NCBI GenBank assembly: GCA_964036315.1
Contig: OZ038487.1
Span: 57,356,734 to 57,420,733, forward strand
DNA length: 64,000 nucleotides
Reading direction: 5' to 3'
Origin: Acanthosepion esculentum
Lineage: Eukaryota; Mollusca; Cephalopoda; Sepiida; Sepiidae
The notes beneath the pieces are model-generated. The model was given only the letters and a program-made list of their open reading frames with translations, had not been told where the DNA came from and did no database searches. The translations under genes and the position numbers were made by a program. Positions 11,200 to 21,811 of the stretch are shown here, one piece after another. Within the stretch, counting starts at the first letter, position 1, and every line of letters begins with the position of its first letter.

Positions 11200-11594
11200 T
11201 CTAGCAGTTGACTAATTCTTCTAATTCTTCTGGCGAATCTTATATGTGTTGTTCTTGTCCTAAGTATTATCGATCAATACCAACCTTCGTTTGATTATTC
11301 TATTCAGTAAATCTTCCCTAGGTTACAACAGATAGATAAATAGATAGATAGATAGATAGATGTGGATAGCTTGAGATTGATAGAGAACGAAGAAAGAAAG
11401 AGAGAAAGAAAGAAGTAGCCTTAGTTAGATGGATGGATGGAGAAAAATATAGGAACTTATAAATAAGGAAATACAACTGATAGATAAGAATTTAGTGAAA
11501 AAGCAAGCAAGCAAGCTTACACAGATAAATAGATACATGACGACGATGTTGATGTTGATGATGATGTTGATGATGATGATCCGCCGCATCTTCA
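11200..11594. other. unassigned sequence with short SSRs
   Basis: Contains TAGA (11328-11360), GAAA (11390-11415), GGAT and GATGTT runs; no gene seen. Confidence 0.4.
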
Positions 11595-12757
11595 CAGATG
11601 TTGACCGCTTAATCACGTTCGCTCACCAGCTTATACCTCTCCCGTGCCTGATCCGAAGGTGACTTACCAAGCCGTGACAAAAGTGACAGACGAACAATGT
11701 GCTTGCCACAACCTTGATGGATTCATACCGCTGTGCCTGATTCCTGTTCACCATCACGCGCCTTTTCAGTCCGGAGCTGGTTTTACATACCTTGTCACAT
11801 AGCGTGCAGGCTGTGACACACTGTGTCTGGGGAATGTCAAGGGTGATTTTTTCCCTTTATGTGACTTCACATGATTCACCCAGCCAGCCTTTGAAAGAGG
11901 TATGCGCTGACAGAAATCACATGTCCAGTCCTTGATATCCTCGTCGGGTCCATGGTTATCATCCGCTGGAAGTCGCCGCTTCAGCCGTTTATGTTCCAGA
12001 CAACATTCTGCGAAGAGTTGGCACCCGTCTCTTATTTGCCCTCTCCACCCGGTTCTATCTAGGGCCATCCCCTGCCAACTGCTGATGCCAAACTCCTGCT
12101 CTTTTAGGTTGTGTTTGATACAGTCCTTGTACCTTTTCCTTGGTTTGTGCTGGGGACGCTTTCCGACACTCAGTACACCATAAAACAATTGTCATACTTT
12201 ATACTTACTTTATTCGCATTATGTGTCCTGTCCATCGCACTTGGGAAGATGTTACAAGAGCCTCTATGCTTTGGTAATTGAGCTGACTAAGACATCAGTA
12301 TATCGGGAGTTCTGTTTTCCCATTTGACATTCAATATGCATCTCATGCATTTCTGCTGAAGACACTCAGTTATTTTTATGTTTGCTGAGTGGTGTCCAAG
12401 TTTTGGAGGCATATAGATGAAGTGTCAGAACGCAAGCTCTAAACACACATACTTTGGTATGCTTGGTAATGTCACGAGCTGCCCATACACTTCTTTCCAG
12501 CTTTCCGAAGGCCACAGAGGCTTTCTGGATTTCGGCACACAGTGAGCCATCTTTTGTAATTGTGCTACTAAGGTAACTTCTCAACTACCCCTAATTGTGT
12601 TCCATGAACAAAGATGGTGGGTTTGATATGTGGCTCTCCGGGGGTAGGAGTAAACATTACCTTGGTTTTTGTGATGCTTATCGTAAGACCAAATGCTGCA
12701 CATGAGGATGAGAAACGGTCCATAATATGCAGTATGCCAGTTTCTGTAATAGAATAC
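11595..12757 (-). mobile_element. LINE RT end and C2H2 tail (decayed)
   Basis: In order on the minus strand: [18 protein letters not shown] (post-catalytic RT region), SSTITKDGSLCAEI, FGKLERSVW, VFRACVLTLHLYASKTW (thumb), KPRKRYKDCIKHNL, ALDRTGWRGQI, then fingers WTCDFCQ...WVNHVKSH and a weaker FVCHFCHG...RIRHG near 11640-11690. These are standard C-terminal landmarks of a group of animal LINEs; the clade is uncertain (RTE-like or related). At least three frame breaks. The upstream RT catalytic half is lost and replaced by the TAGA satellite. Confidence 0.8.
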
Positions 12758-12820
12758 ATAGATAGATAAGAACAAACTGAGAATGTGATAGATAGATAGA
12801 TAGATAGATATGAAGAGAAT

Positions 12821-12862
<42 letters not shown>

Positions 12863-12890
12863 TACATAGATTGATAGATATGAAGAGAAT

Positions 12891-12959
<69 letters not shown>

Positions 12960-13738
12960 ATAGATAGATAGATATGAAGAGAATGTGGTAGATAGATAGA
13001 TATGAGAGAATGTGATAGATAAATAGATAGATATATAGATATGAAGAGAATATGATAGATAGATATGAAGAGAATGTGATAGATAGATAGATATGAAGAG
13101 AATGTGATAGATAGATAGATAGATAGATATAGATAGATAGATAGATATAAAGAGAATGTGATAGATAGATAGATAGATATGAAGAGAATGTGGTAGATAG
13201 ATAGATATGAGAGAATGTGATAGATAGATAGATAGATATATAGATATGAAGAGAATATGATAGATAGATAGATATGAAGAGAATGTGATAGATAGATAGA
13301 TAGATATGAAGAGAATGTGATAGATAGATAGATAGATATGAAGAGAATGTGATAGATAGATAGATAGATAGATATAGATAGATAGATAGATATGAAGAGA
13401 ATGTGATAGATAGATAGATAGATATGAAGAGAATGTGATAGATAGATAGAAGAACAGAAATAGATATGAAGAGAATGTGATAGATAGATAGATAGATATG
13501 AAGAGAATGTGATAGATAGATAGATAGATATGAAGAGAATGTGATAGATAGATAGATAGATAGATAGATATAGATAGATAGATAGATATAAAGAGAATGT
13601 GATAGATAGATAGATAGATATGAAGAGAATGTGATAGATAGATAGAAGAACAGAAATAGATAGATTAAATAGAAAACTAAATGAACAGAGATAGATAGAT
13701 AGATATGTGAGACAGAGAGATAGATATGTACCGGCTGG

Positions 13739-13781
<43 letters not shown>
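12757..13781. repeat. compound TAGA satellite with 'atgaagagaatgtg' linker
   Basis: Roughly two dozen units of atgaagagaatgtg followed by a variable number of TAGA units, with two embedded (TA)n tracts (12828-12860, 12895-12957) and linker variants such as atgagagaatgtg. The block agaagaacagaaatagat occurs twice (about 13447 and 13645). It yields a 439-residue minus-strand frame that is only translated repeat. Confidence 0.95.
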
Positions 13782-13782
<1 letters not shown>

Positions 13783-14009
13783 TCAACAGACCAGAAATCA
13801 ATATTTGAAATAGATAGATTGATATATAGAAAGGTAGATAGGTGGAAAGAATGTTATCATTCAAAACGTTGGCTTTTATCATAACATTAGCTATTGACAT
13901 TGAAGATAGATTTTTTGCTTTCTCTCATACGCCATCCAGATTCACAGATGCATAAATACTTATATCGATTCGATCTGCAATATTTACTCAAATGTCAGGA
14001 TTGTTCAGG

Positions 14010-14215
14010 TTGGTCAGTTGGTCGGTTGAGTCTGTACCCTGTGGGTTACAGGGACACAGTCTCACTTTGCTTAATGTTGATTCGTTGGTTTCAGTTGCTA
14101 ATAGATTTTACGGTGTGGATTTACAAGCCCCACCGTCAACCAGTTTTGGATTCAGAGTTGTCCCTCGTGATTGGCTACCATCCAAGTCTATAGAACACTG
14201 TCTGCCTTAGGGTAC
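14010..14215 (-). mobile_element. SINE body fragment, family A variant
   Basis: Segments ggattcagagttgtccctcg and ccatccaagtctatagaaca match the 3' body of the SINE at 31250-31320 and the reverse complement of 29346-29400. Head missing. Confidence 0.6.
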
Positions 14216-14597
14216 CAAAAAGCAACCGGAGAAGAGACAGGTTCGTAGCTTTTCAACAGTATTTGTAAGAAGTTAAACGTAATTTGGGAAGCCGATTCTA
14301 CGTTTCACTCTGAAAATTGATATATAACACGCACCACCTGATCTACCAAGAGAGTGGAAATAGTAAAAAGTGACAAGTTTGTTTGTTTGTTTGTATTTGT
14401 TTTACTAATTGTTCATCCAATACAAGACTCTATATCGTGGGTACGTAAAATTTCTTGAAACAATGTAAATGATAAAGATAAAGGCCACAGTAACATACAT
14501 TTCACTAACACAGATCTGACGCTTACTGACAAGACTAGACCCCCACAAAAATGGGTATTTCCGGCGTATCTGGGTTCGTGGTTCCCGATCCTCACTT

Positions 14598-14990
14598 CCT
14601 AGAGTTCAAAAATTTTTACGCGGCCTTTTGGCCGATGAATTATCTCCAACCCTAAAATCTCATTCCTACGGGCGAAACGTTGCTAGCCACTCGATACTCT
14701 ATCGCTGTTTCAATGGCATATGTTCCGACAAACTACATTCCCTCGTTCCACCAGTGCAGACCTATGACCCACCATGTCACGTACATCGTCATCAGCCTCA
14801 TTCCCTTTGCATTTCATTGGTAAGGAGAAAGTTCTACTCTGACAGCTTCTTCCCCGGAATTGTTATGTTGTACAAGATGGTACGCTTTCCCGATTATTGC
14901 GATCACCTCTTTCAGTTTGGGGTCACCCATTATCTATCCTACTTATCCTCATAACATGCAACTTTTGCTCGCTAGTTTCGCCGATTTTTA
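14598..14990 (+). mobile_element. L2-like LINE, C-terminal RT fragment
   Basis: Reads RVQKFLRGLLADELSP, LKSHSYGRNVASHSILYRCF, GICSDKLHSLVPP, SLVRRKFYSDSFFPGIV and DYCDHLFQFGVTHYLSYLSS. These are the ordered end blocks of CR1/L2-like reverse transcriptases (LHSLVPP, FSNSFFPRT, FKxxVxxYL). An intact 108-residue frame runs to the natural stop, but the upstream polymerase is absent: a typical 5'-truncated copy. Related pieces lie at 15930, 21440, 38105 and 48700. Confidence 0.85.
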
Positions 14991-15162
14991 AGAATCCAAC
15001 GTATGTTTATCAAAAACAAAAGAGACTCCGTAAAAATGCACCCAAATGAACATGCGAAACACCACCAAACAAAATTTCTACTAAACACACAAGCTTACGA
15101 ATATAAAATATCATCTGAATTCCACATGGACAAACGATAATTATTATACTCTAACATACATA

Positions 15163-15379
15163 TTATGGCAATTTACCCACGCACGCATGGACTCTCCCAG
15201 CTATAAATAGGAGCAGGTACTGCCTTTTGGAGAGGAAAGTTTCCAGCAGTCAGCTCTGACAGTCGGAAACGAACATTCTTTCTGTTACACTCTCGTTTGT
15301 ATATATTTGTATTACTGTTTCTGTTAATATATTTGTTTAACTCAATTCCTCTCTTGTGTCTTTATTTCTGGCCCTAACA
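15163..15379 (+). mobile_element. LTR-like block with TATA box
   Basis: Starts ttatggcaattta, has a TATA box (ctataaatag at 15201-15210) and ends ctggccctaacaag. The same two ends, ttatggtaattta and ctggccctaacaag, are fused in a 27-bp remnant at 15553-15579, as expected of an LTR that lost its middle. No second full LTR or gag/pol is seen. Could instead be another promoter-bearing repeat. Confidence 0.5.
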
Positions 15380-15384
15380 AGTCC

Positions 15385-15386
<2 letters not shown>

Positions 15387-15453
<67 letters not shown>
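15387..15453. repeat. (TA)n microsatellite
   Basis: About 33 TA units. A second tract of about 17 units lies at 15520-15553; between them (15455-15519) aagaaaa...ttttctta pairs form a weak inverted repeat. Confidence 0.95.
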
Positions 15454-15457
<4 letters not shown>

Positions 15458-15516
15458 ATAATTAAGAAAAAACTTACATTTGAATTCAATTATGAGGTTT
15501 TCCTTTGAAAATTTTC

Positions 15517-15552
<36 letters not shown>

Positions 15553-15556
<4 letters not shown>

Positions 15557-15579
15557 ATGGTAATTTACTGGCCCTAACA
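15553..15579 (+). mobile_element. internally deleted LTR-like remnant
   Basis: tgttatggtaattta joined directly to ctggccctaaca; see 15163-15379. Sequence 15580-15888 has no recognised feature. Confidence 0.45.
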
Positions 15580-15883
15580 AGGCCACGGTAATACATAAAA
15601 TAATTGCAGGTTTTCAGTTGAGCTTGTAATCCGTTGATTTCTTGGAACTTTGAAGGGGCGTATCGTCTCTTCTTGAATTCGGAACGTCATAAATTATACT
15701 AACGTTTGTTTAACAAGGCGAATTCACGTGTAACATAATTAACCAATGAAAATCAAACAAAATAAATGGAAAATACCAGATTTGTTTCTTCTTTTTTTCC
15801 ATATCCCACTCTCTGGTGAAGCTTTAATATAAGTGAAATGTGTTAGATTGATAAACCTTTCCTATTTGATCTTTATAGTATCA

Positions 15884-15888
<5 letters not shown>

Positions 15889-15928
<40 letters not shown>
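15889..15928. repeat. (TA)n microsatellite
   Basis: About 20 TA units, abutting the 3' end of the LINE that follows on the minus strand. Confidence 0.95.
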
Positions 15929-15929
<1 letters not shown>

Positions 15930-15932
<3 letters not shown>

Positions 15933-16650
15933 CAAGTTCACCCCAAGCAAGGCTGTAAAGCCACAGAGATGCAAAGGGTTACTGGGTATGGAAGAGTTAG
16001 AAACAGAAACATTGCTAAGGAGCGAGAACAACCGAAGAATAATCAAAACAACAGATAGAGATTGACATTGCATTTAAATTTTTGCAGATTAAAGTTGGCT
16101 TGGAAGCATGGAGCCGGAAGGCGGTTCCACAAGTGAGAAACGCGAAAAAAAGAAAATGTTAGCATAGAATTTATGATTATATCTAGCCAGATCGACTAAA
16201 TTGGTGAGCCCTCATTGCGAGCCTCGTACTGCACTTATATTCAAGGAGATTAGGCATCATAACGAAGAGCTCATCATTACCATGAAAGTATTTATAGAAA
16301 AGACAAATAGAATCAAACTTATGGCGGTGGAAAAGATACTGGTGCCGAGACGCTAGATCAGGACCAATAATATTGCTGATTCTTCTTTGGATCTTATCTG
16401 GATAGATAGCTGGAACACCGGACCATATGTAGCAGCAATATTCTAGGCATGGGCGAATGCTCGAGAGACTCTGGTGAGAAAACATTCTAGCACGACCCAG
16501 TGTATCAGCCTTCCAGGAATCTGACCTAGCAATGGATTCAATATAGTCTTTCCACTTCATGTCAGCCAACGTGTACAAAAGCAACAACTCCCAAATAACG
16601 ATTTTCGGCCTGAGACGAAACATCTGATCATCTTGCCGGTGGAGTTAATC
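15930..16650 (-). mobile_element. L2-like LINE, RT C-terminus and 3' UTR
   Basis: A 146-residue minus-strand frame reads KWKDYIESIARSDSWKAD, ARMFSHQSLSSIRPCLEYCC, IWSGVPAIYPDKIQRRISNI, GPDLASRHQYLFHRHKFDS and CLFYKYFHGNDELF. This is the region after the RT thumb of CR1/L2-like LINEs. The 3' part (15930-16180) has ttgacattgcatttaaattt and, at the end, cagccttgcttggggtgaa; it is colinear with 25690-26087 and shares its tail with 27715-27985. Truncated at the 5' end. Confidence 0.85.
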
Positions 16651-16808
16651 TTATACGTGCATAGGCTATATCTTATATAGATGACGGAGAGAAATCTTCC
16701 AACCGTAGAATGAAATTTTATTATTAATTTGAAGATGTTATTTTGGAGGATGAAAGTGTTATTTAGGTTTTTTCTATTTTGTCATTCGATTACCCACTAT
16801 CAGCTTGA

Positions 16809-16811
<3 letters not shown>

Positions 16812-16869
<58 letters not shown>
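16812..16869. repeat. (TA)n microsatellite inside an inverted repeat
   Basis: About 29 TA units flanked by acccactatcagcttgactg on the left and the near-complement aggttgatagtgatgggt on the right, so the whole 16791-16887 block can fold. Confidence 0.85.
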
Positions 16870-16872
<3 letters not shown>

Positions 16873-16885
16873 GTTGATAGTGATG

Positions 16886-17028
16886 GGTGATATTTTATTT
16901 CACTGAAGTCGATAAAACACGGCTTCAGATCTTCAGACCTGTAAAGCAAAAAAATATAGGGGTGGGGATTACAGGTCGGAAGATTTGAAGCCTTGTTTTA
17001 TCGACTTCAATGAAATAAAATATCACCT
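16886..17028. repeat. palindromic MITE-like repeat
   Basis: Arms 16886-16943 and 16970-17028, near-complementary (arm core gtcgataaaacacggcttca opposite gaagccttgttttatcgac), loop of about 26 bases. No coding content. Confidence 0.8.
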
Positions 17029-17142
17029 ATGATTTTTAAGTATTTGTCATTATATAATCGTTTTTGCTCTGTCTTTTGAGATAGAGTTCTCAACGGATCT
17101 ATATCCTCTTGAAAATTCCATACAGATTACCAATAATTTTAT

Positions 17143-17156
17143 TATTATTATTATTA

Positions 17157-17221
<65 letters not shown>
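17143..17221. repeat. (ATT)n(TA)n microsatellite
   Basis: Seven ATT units then about 29 TA units at the 3' end of the LINE on the minus strand. Confidence 0.95.
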
Positions 17222-17224
<3 letters not shown>

Positions 17225-17225
<1 letters not shown>

Positions 17226-18262
17226 TCGTGTCCTTTCAAAACGTAAGTGACCATGGCTCTCCACAATTTCCTACCCTTGTAGCTCTTAATAGATTTTGTC
17301 TTTTTATCTCTCCTGAACCCTGTTTTGCCAACCATTTACTCAAGCTCACTGGGTATGCTATGCGTTCTTTTCCTCTGTCCCTCTTGTCTTCAATCTGTTC
17401 TGTCAATATCAGATTTTCCAAACCTGCTTTCCTTCTTAGTGCCCTAGAAATTTCAACAAACTCTTCCCAATGTTCAGTATATGTTTCCTTTTCTGACATT
17501 TTTGCTAAACCTTCGTTGTTGCTCAAATGTTCCGTCCACATTTCTGTTGTTTAAGTCTCTTCTTCATCTATGATGAGATTTTCCATATGAGATGACAGAT
17601 ATTAGCAGCTCAGTACTCTTTTCTGTGGTTCTAACGAAATATTTCTGTTTTTTTTTAATACGGTAGAGTAAGGAGGAGGTAATGGTGGTGTAATGGATAG
17701 CGGTTTGGATTGAAGAATCGGAGAACCGATTTCGAATTCCAGTCGAATCCATTACAGTCACGTGCTAATACCCTTGGGAAAGGTATGAATCCTCTTCTTC
17801 TCCTCCCAGCTAAAGGTAAATAGGAGGACAGACCTGGATGGCAAGTGGTCTACAGCAGAAAGAAATAGCAACCTACTGGCGGAAAAATCAGCCTCGTCAT
17901 TCATGTATCAAAAGATACATGATCGCCTAAGCGTGTATCACGCATGGCACATAACTGACTGAATACTCTGCTTAGCTTTTGGAAAGCATCTTTCGCTATC
18001 CCAATGCGCTTTTGGGATTCACTGTCGCACCTTGCGTCCTGTGTTGAAAAAAAATTTAATTGTTATACTTGACTGATTTTGATATCTTCAATTTGTAATT
18101 TGCATTTTGGGGTGCTCCTTTTTCCTGAAAACCGTGCATTCAATTTTCTTACAATTGATGTTTTGTCCTTTCTTCTCGCTTTTCTTCACTACCTTCTGTA
18201 GGAAGGTTGTTGCTTCCTTTCTGTATCTGGTATCAAAACTATGTCATCTATATATCTTATAG
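17225..18262 (-). mobile_element. RTE-like LINE tail, interrupted by a SINE
   Basis: From right to left: RYIDDIVLIPDTER (damaged YADD block), KKGQNINCKK, a decayed TEDGKCD-like region, then 17225-17560 with LAKMSEKET and NLILTEQIEDKRDRGK. The order equals 53610-52815, where the same region is uninterrupted. Similarity breaks at 17648 and resumes at about 17966, exactly where the SINE lies. Many stops; inactive. Confidence 0.75.
17648..17966 (+). mobile_element. tRNA-headed SINE, family A, near full length
   Basis: A box around tggtgtaatgg (17687-17697), B box ttcgaattcc (about 17731-17740), then ccattacagtcacgtgctaa, the core cagctaaaggtaaatagg, and a tail with aaagatacatgatcgcctaa and ggcacataactgactga. 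It is the most complete family A copy. It sits inside the LINE at 17225-18262. Confidence 0.85.
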
Positions 18263-18290
18263 AGGTAGATAAAAGGAAGGGACTGAGAAA

Positions 18291-18325
<35 letters not shown>

Positions 18326-18486
18326 CTGATTGAGAAAGGAAAAAAAACTTGGATACTAATAAATAGAGAGATAAATAAAAACTGAATGACAAAGAAATCA
18401 AAACTTGGATGAATAGATACTGATTGAAAAAGGGAGAGACTTAGACAATTTTTTGTGATATATATGTGTGGATGTGTGTATTATAC

Positions 18487-18574
<88 letters not shown>

Positions 18575-18662
18575 GTAAATAGATAGGAAGTGAATGAGAA
18601 AGAAATCAAAACTTAGATTCTGACTGTGAAAGACCTTGGATGTAAATAGTAACTGTTTCAGA

Positions 18663-18738
<76 letters not shown>

Positions 18739-18884
18739 GTGTGTGTGTGTGGATAGATATATAGATAGATAGATAGATAGATAGATAGGAACTTTTTTAG
18801 AAAGAGCAAAACTTGGATAGATAATTAGATCATTAGATAGAGATGATATGATTGAGGAAAAAGGACGAGACATAGCAATTGCTT

Positions 18885-18948
<64 letters not shown>

Positions 18949-19024
18949 TATGTGTGTGTGCATATATATATATGTGTGTGTGCATATATCTATCTAGCTA
19001 TATCTATATCTATCTATCTATCTA

Positions 19025-19088
<64 letters not shown>

Positions 19089-19090
19089 GG

Positions 19091-19135
<45 letters not shown>

Positions 19136-19192
19136 CGGAACTGAATGAGGAAGGAACCAAAACTTAGATAGATAGATAGATAGATAGATAGA
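18263..19192. repeat. microsatellite cluster (TAGA, TA, TG)
   Basis: (TAGA)n at 18293-18324, (TA)n at 18487-18572, 18665-18729, 18890-18943 and 19029-19088, TG at about 18735-18750, (TAGA)n at 18753-18788, 19087-19135 and 19163-19192. A spacer like actgaatgagaaagaaatcaaaacttggat recurs four times in variant form, so this is a degenerate higher-order array. Confidence 0.9.
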
Positions 19193-19840
19193 TGTCACAT
19201 AAGTCACTTGTTTTCTGACCGTCGCCGAATTAATGAGCAGACATTTGGGCGGCGTGTGCATCTATTGGCTCGGGCTTGGTGCTTTTTTTTTATTACCCTC
19301 CGTCCGCAGGCAAAGATTAATAAGTATCGAGGGTGACATCTGGAGGCGGCTTAGAACAGTAATGGCATCGTTATCGCGGTAGTTTTGGTGGCAATTATTG
19401 TAGTAATGTTAATGGTAACGGTGGTAGCGATGGTCTATGGAGTAAGTGGTAAGTACATAGACATGAAAAGGCGTTGGGTGGAGCAAGCGGACCGAACGGA
19501 ATAAATACCAAGCCAGAAAGAAATATTGGAGGGAGAAATAAAAAAGAAGAATGGCAATTAGAAACGGTAAGAAGAAAATAGAGAAGGAGTAGGAGGAAGA
19601 GGAATAAATATGGTAGCGGAGGGGGAGAGCGAATGAATGTGTGTGAAAATGTACGTGGGGAATAAAAAAGAAAATAAGGAAGATAAAAGAAAGAAAGAAA
19701 CGAGAAAATGAGAAAAAATTGCATTGAAAAGCGAAAGCCAAAAAAAAAAAGAAAAACAATAAAAAAAAAGAAATAGAGAAAAAGAAAATCAAACTACCCG
19801 GACTGAAAGTGAGCCATGAGATTAAAACGGGTGGGAAGAG
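19193..19840. other. unassigned purine-rich sequence
   Basis: GA/A-rich from about 19490 to 19800. The minus-strand 152-residue frame here is FFFLLF-type low complexity and is not taken as a gene. Confidence 0.35.
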
Positions 19841-19860
19841 ATACTTACCTGGCATAGGGA
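19841..19860 (+). pseudogene. U1 snRNA 5'-end-like sequence
   Basis: Reads atacttacctggcataggg, matching the conserved U1 5' end (the 5' splice-site-pairing segment and the next bases) with one difference in about 18. The rest of U1 is not recognisable downstream. On the other strand the same bases form a perfect splice-donor consensus (caggtaagtat), which is the competing reading. Confidence 0.4.
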
Positions 19861-19887
19861 TCCGCAAGCTATGACAAGCTAAGACCA

Positions 19888-20223
19888 GCTTGGTCCAGCG
19901 GCCCGAGTGGAAACACTCAGGTTCCCACGTTAAAAACTGACCTTGTGTTACAACCTGATTCAGTGGGGTTTCAAGTAAATCGGGGATCCGTCCTTGATGC
20001 AGGTAGTATTACTGCTGTGACTGGCTTGGACGAGTTCTGGCCGGCTTGAACAGGCTATAACCAACTATGACCAGCTATGACTAGCTCAGACCAGTTCTGA
20101 GTAGCTTGGACAAGCTATGACCTGCTAATGAACAGCTTGGATCAGCGGCCTGAGTAGAAACACTCGGGTCCCCACGTTAAAAACTGACCTTGTGACTCAG
20201 TTGGGGGGTCATGTAAATCGGGG
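19888..20223 (+). repeat. direct duplication with 'gaccagctatgac' spacer
   Basis: 19888-19985 and 20132-20223 share ccagcttgg, cagcggcc, gagtggaaacactc, cccacgttaaaaactgac and gtaaatcgggg. Between them short units such as gaccagctatgacc repeat in degenerate form. Family unknown. Confidence 0.75.
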
Positions 20224-20234
20224 AAGAGATATGA

Positions 20235-20650
20235 AAGGTTAAGGACATAGGTGATCATGGCTCTCCACAACTTCCTATTGTTTGTAGCTCTATGCCATGT
20301 CCCCCTATTATCATTCCCAGTCTTTTTGTTCTGCCATTCATTTAGACAAGCACGTTAAGTAGGTTACGCGATGCATCTCTTCGCCTCTCTTGCCTTCAGT
20401 CTGTTATATGAAGATCAAATTCTCCAATTCTTATTTCCTCGTGATATGCCCCCAAAATCTCAATTGTCTTTTTCTGATTCTAAGTAGAAGTGTCTTTTCT
20501 CTTTCCATTTTCCTTAAAACTCCCTCGTTGATTACATGTTCTGTCTCTGGTATTCTCGGCATACTTCTGTCGAACAGTATCTTTGTCGCCTCAAGTTTCC
20601 TTTTCATCTGTGCGGAAATTGTCCAGCAGTCACTGACATATAGGGGTATT
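20235..20650 (-). mobile_element. RTE-like LINE C-terminal fragment
   Basis: Minus-strand pieces in shifting frames: MKRKLEATK, PRIPETEHVINEGVLRKME, LLRIRKRQLRFWGHITRK. These are the WxxRMLRIPWTEHVxNEEVLR and RKLxFxGHxxR blocks at the end of many animal LINE polyproteins, as at 23575-23960 and 52815-53610. Confidence 0.75.
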
Positions 20651-21026
20651 GATAATACATAGTATAATACATAGTATACTAATACATAGTATACTAATAC
20701 ATAGTAGTTGTTCGGTTATCTTTTCAGTCTATTTCTCTCGATAATGTCTTGTATTTTGTTAAAGTTGTGGAAATTACATTTAGTTATTCCAACGCGCCTT
20801 CGGACTTGGTAGAAGGATAGAGCAAGAAAAATAAAAGGCTGGCTTTTAACTCGGCTTGAACTTAAGAGAATGATAAAAATAAATATTTACATCATTAGCA
20901 AATTGAAACATAAAGCATTTGAAATATTTTTATTTTTTAACCTTATTGTCTGTATGATAAAACAGAAAAAAACAAAATCAAATTTTCGGCTTGTGGGTAA
21001 CGTTTTTCGGAAAAGTAAAGAAATTA

Positions 21027-21028
<2 letters not shown>
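20651..21028. other. unassigned sequence
   Basis: A short tandem of atacatagtata (20655-20705); nothing else recognised. Confidence 0.4.

Positions 21029-21088
<60 letters not shown>
21029..21088. repeat. (TA)n(TG)n microsatellite
   Basis: TA then about 22 TG units followed by gcgcgcgcgtg. Confidence 0.95.
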
Positions 21089-21090
<2 letters not shown>

Positions 21091-21439
21091 GCGCGCGCGT
21101 GTGTGCAGCAATATTTTTATTAATATCAATTTGATTTAAAGTCCCAGACAAAGAATGTTTTATTACGTTCTTTATTAATCGTTGGTGTTGCCTCACGAGT
21201 GAACGTTGGTCGTGGAATTGGGTTTACAAATTTTATCCGTAAGTTTTTGCCCGATCGCTTTTGGCGGATACAAATTTTGGTTAAAGATTTTAGGTGCGCT
21301 CAAAATTCCAATTCATGATCTTTTAATTTAATTATAAGATCATTGTATTTTATCAAACGAGAGATATATACAGTCCAACGAAGAACTTCACTTTCGAAAA
21401 AATCATCTAAACAGATTAACAATATTACGAAGAAATGTA

Positions 21440-21745
21440 CAATTTGATGAAAAGTTCCTGTACCGTTCCTAACTCGTTTTGCTCTACTCTACCTCTACAA
21501 GAAGCAGTTCAGATCGAAAATAGAATACTGTTGCCATATATGGGCAGGAGCTGTCCACTCTTTACTTTCCAGTCACGATAGAGTGTGAAAGCGGCTCCGC
21601 GTCCTTGCGGGTGACGAATTATTTTCCATTTCAATATTTCCATGAAAACTGTTCAGACGAATTACATTCCTTAATTCAAACAGTTTTAACTTTCACGGCA
21701 TGCCGCGCACATTGTAGCGAATCACCCTTATTCCCTTAAGGATTT
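21440..21745 (+). mobile_element. L2-like LINE fragment
   Basis: Plus strand reads YLYKKQFRSKIEYCCHIWAG, VHSLLSSHDRV, KRLRVLAGDELFS and then a shifted FHGMPR. Same family region as 16200-16500 and 48900-49140, decayed. Confidence 0.75.
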
Positions 21746-21811
21746 CATTTTTTAATTTCTAAACAACATATATTAAGTGCGTCGACGACTTGGAACCTTG
21801 AAATGTCATAT

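Noticed and set aside
12581..13900. 439-residue minus-strand open frame
   Set aside because: It is translated TAGA/atgaagagaatgtg satellite ([15 protein letters not shown] repeats), with no codon structure.
19409..19867. 152-residue minus-strand frame with a good splice donor
   Set aside because: Low-complexity hydrophobic/aromatic translation of purine-rich DNA; the donor-like bases are better explained, tentatively, as a U1-like end.
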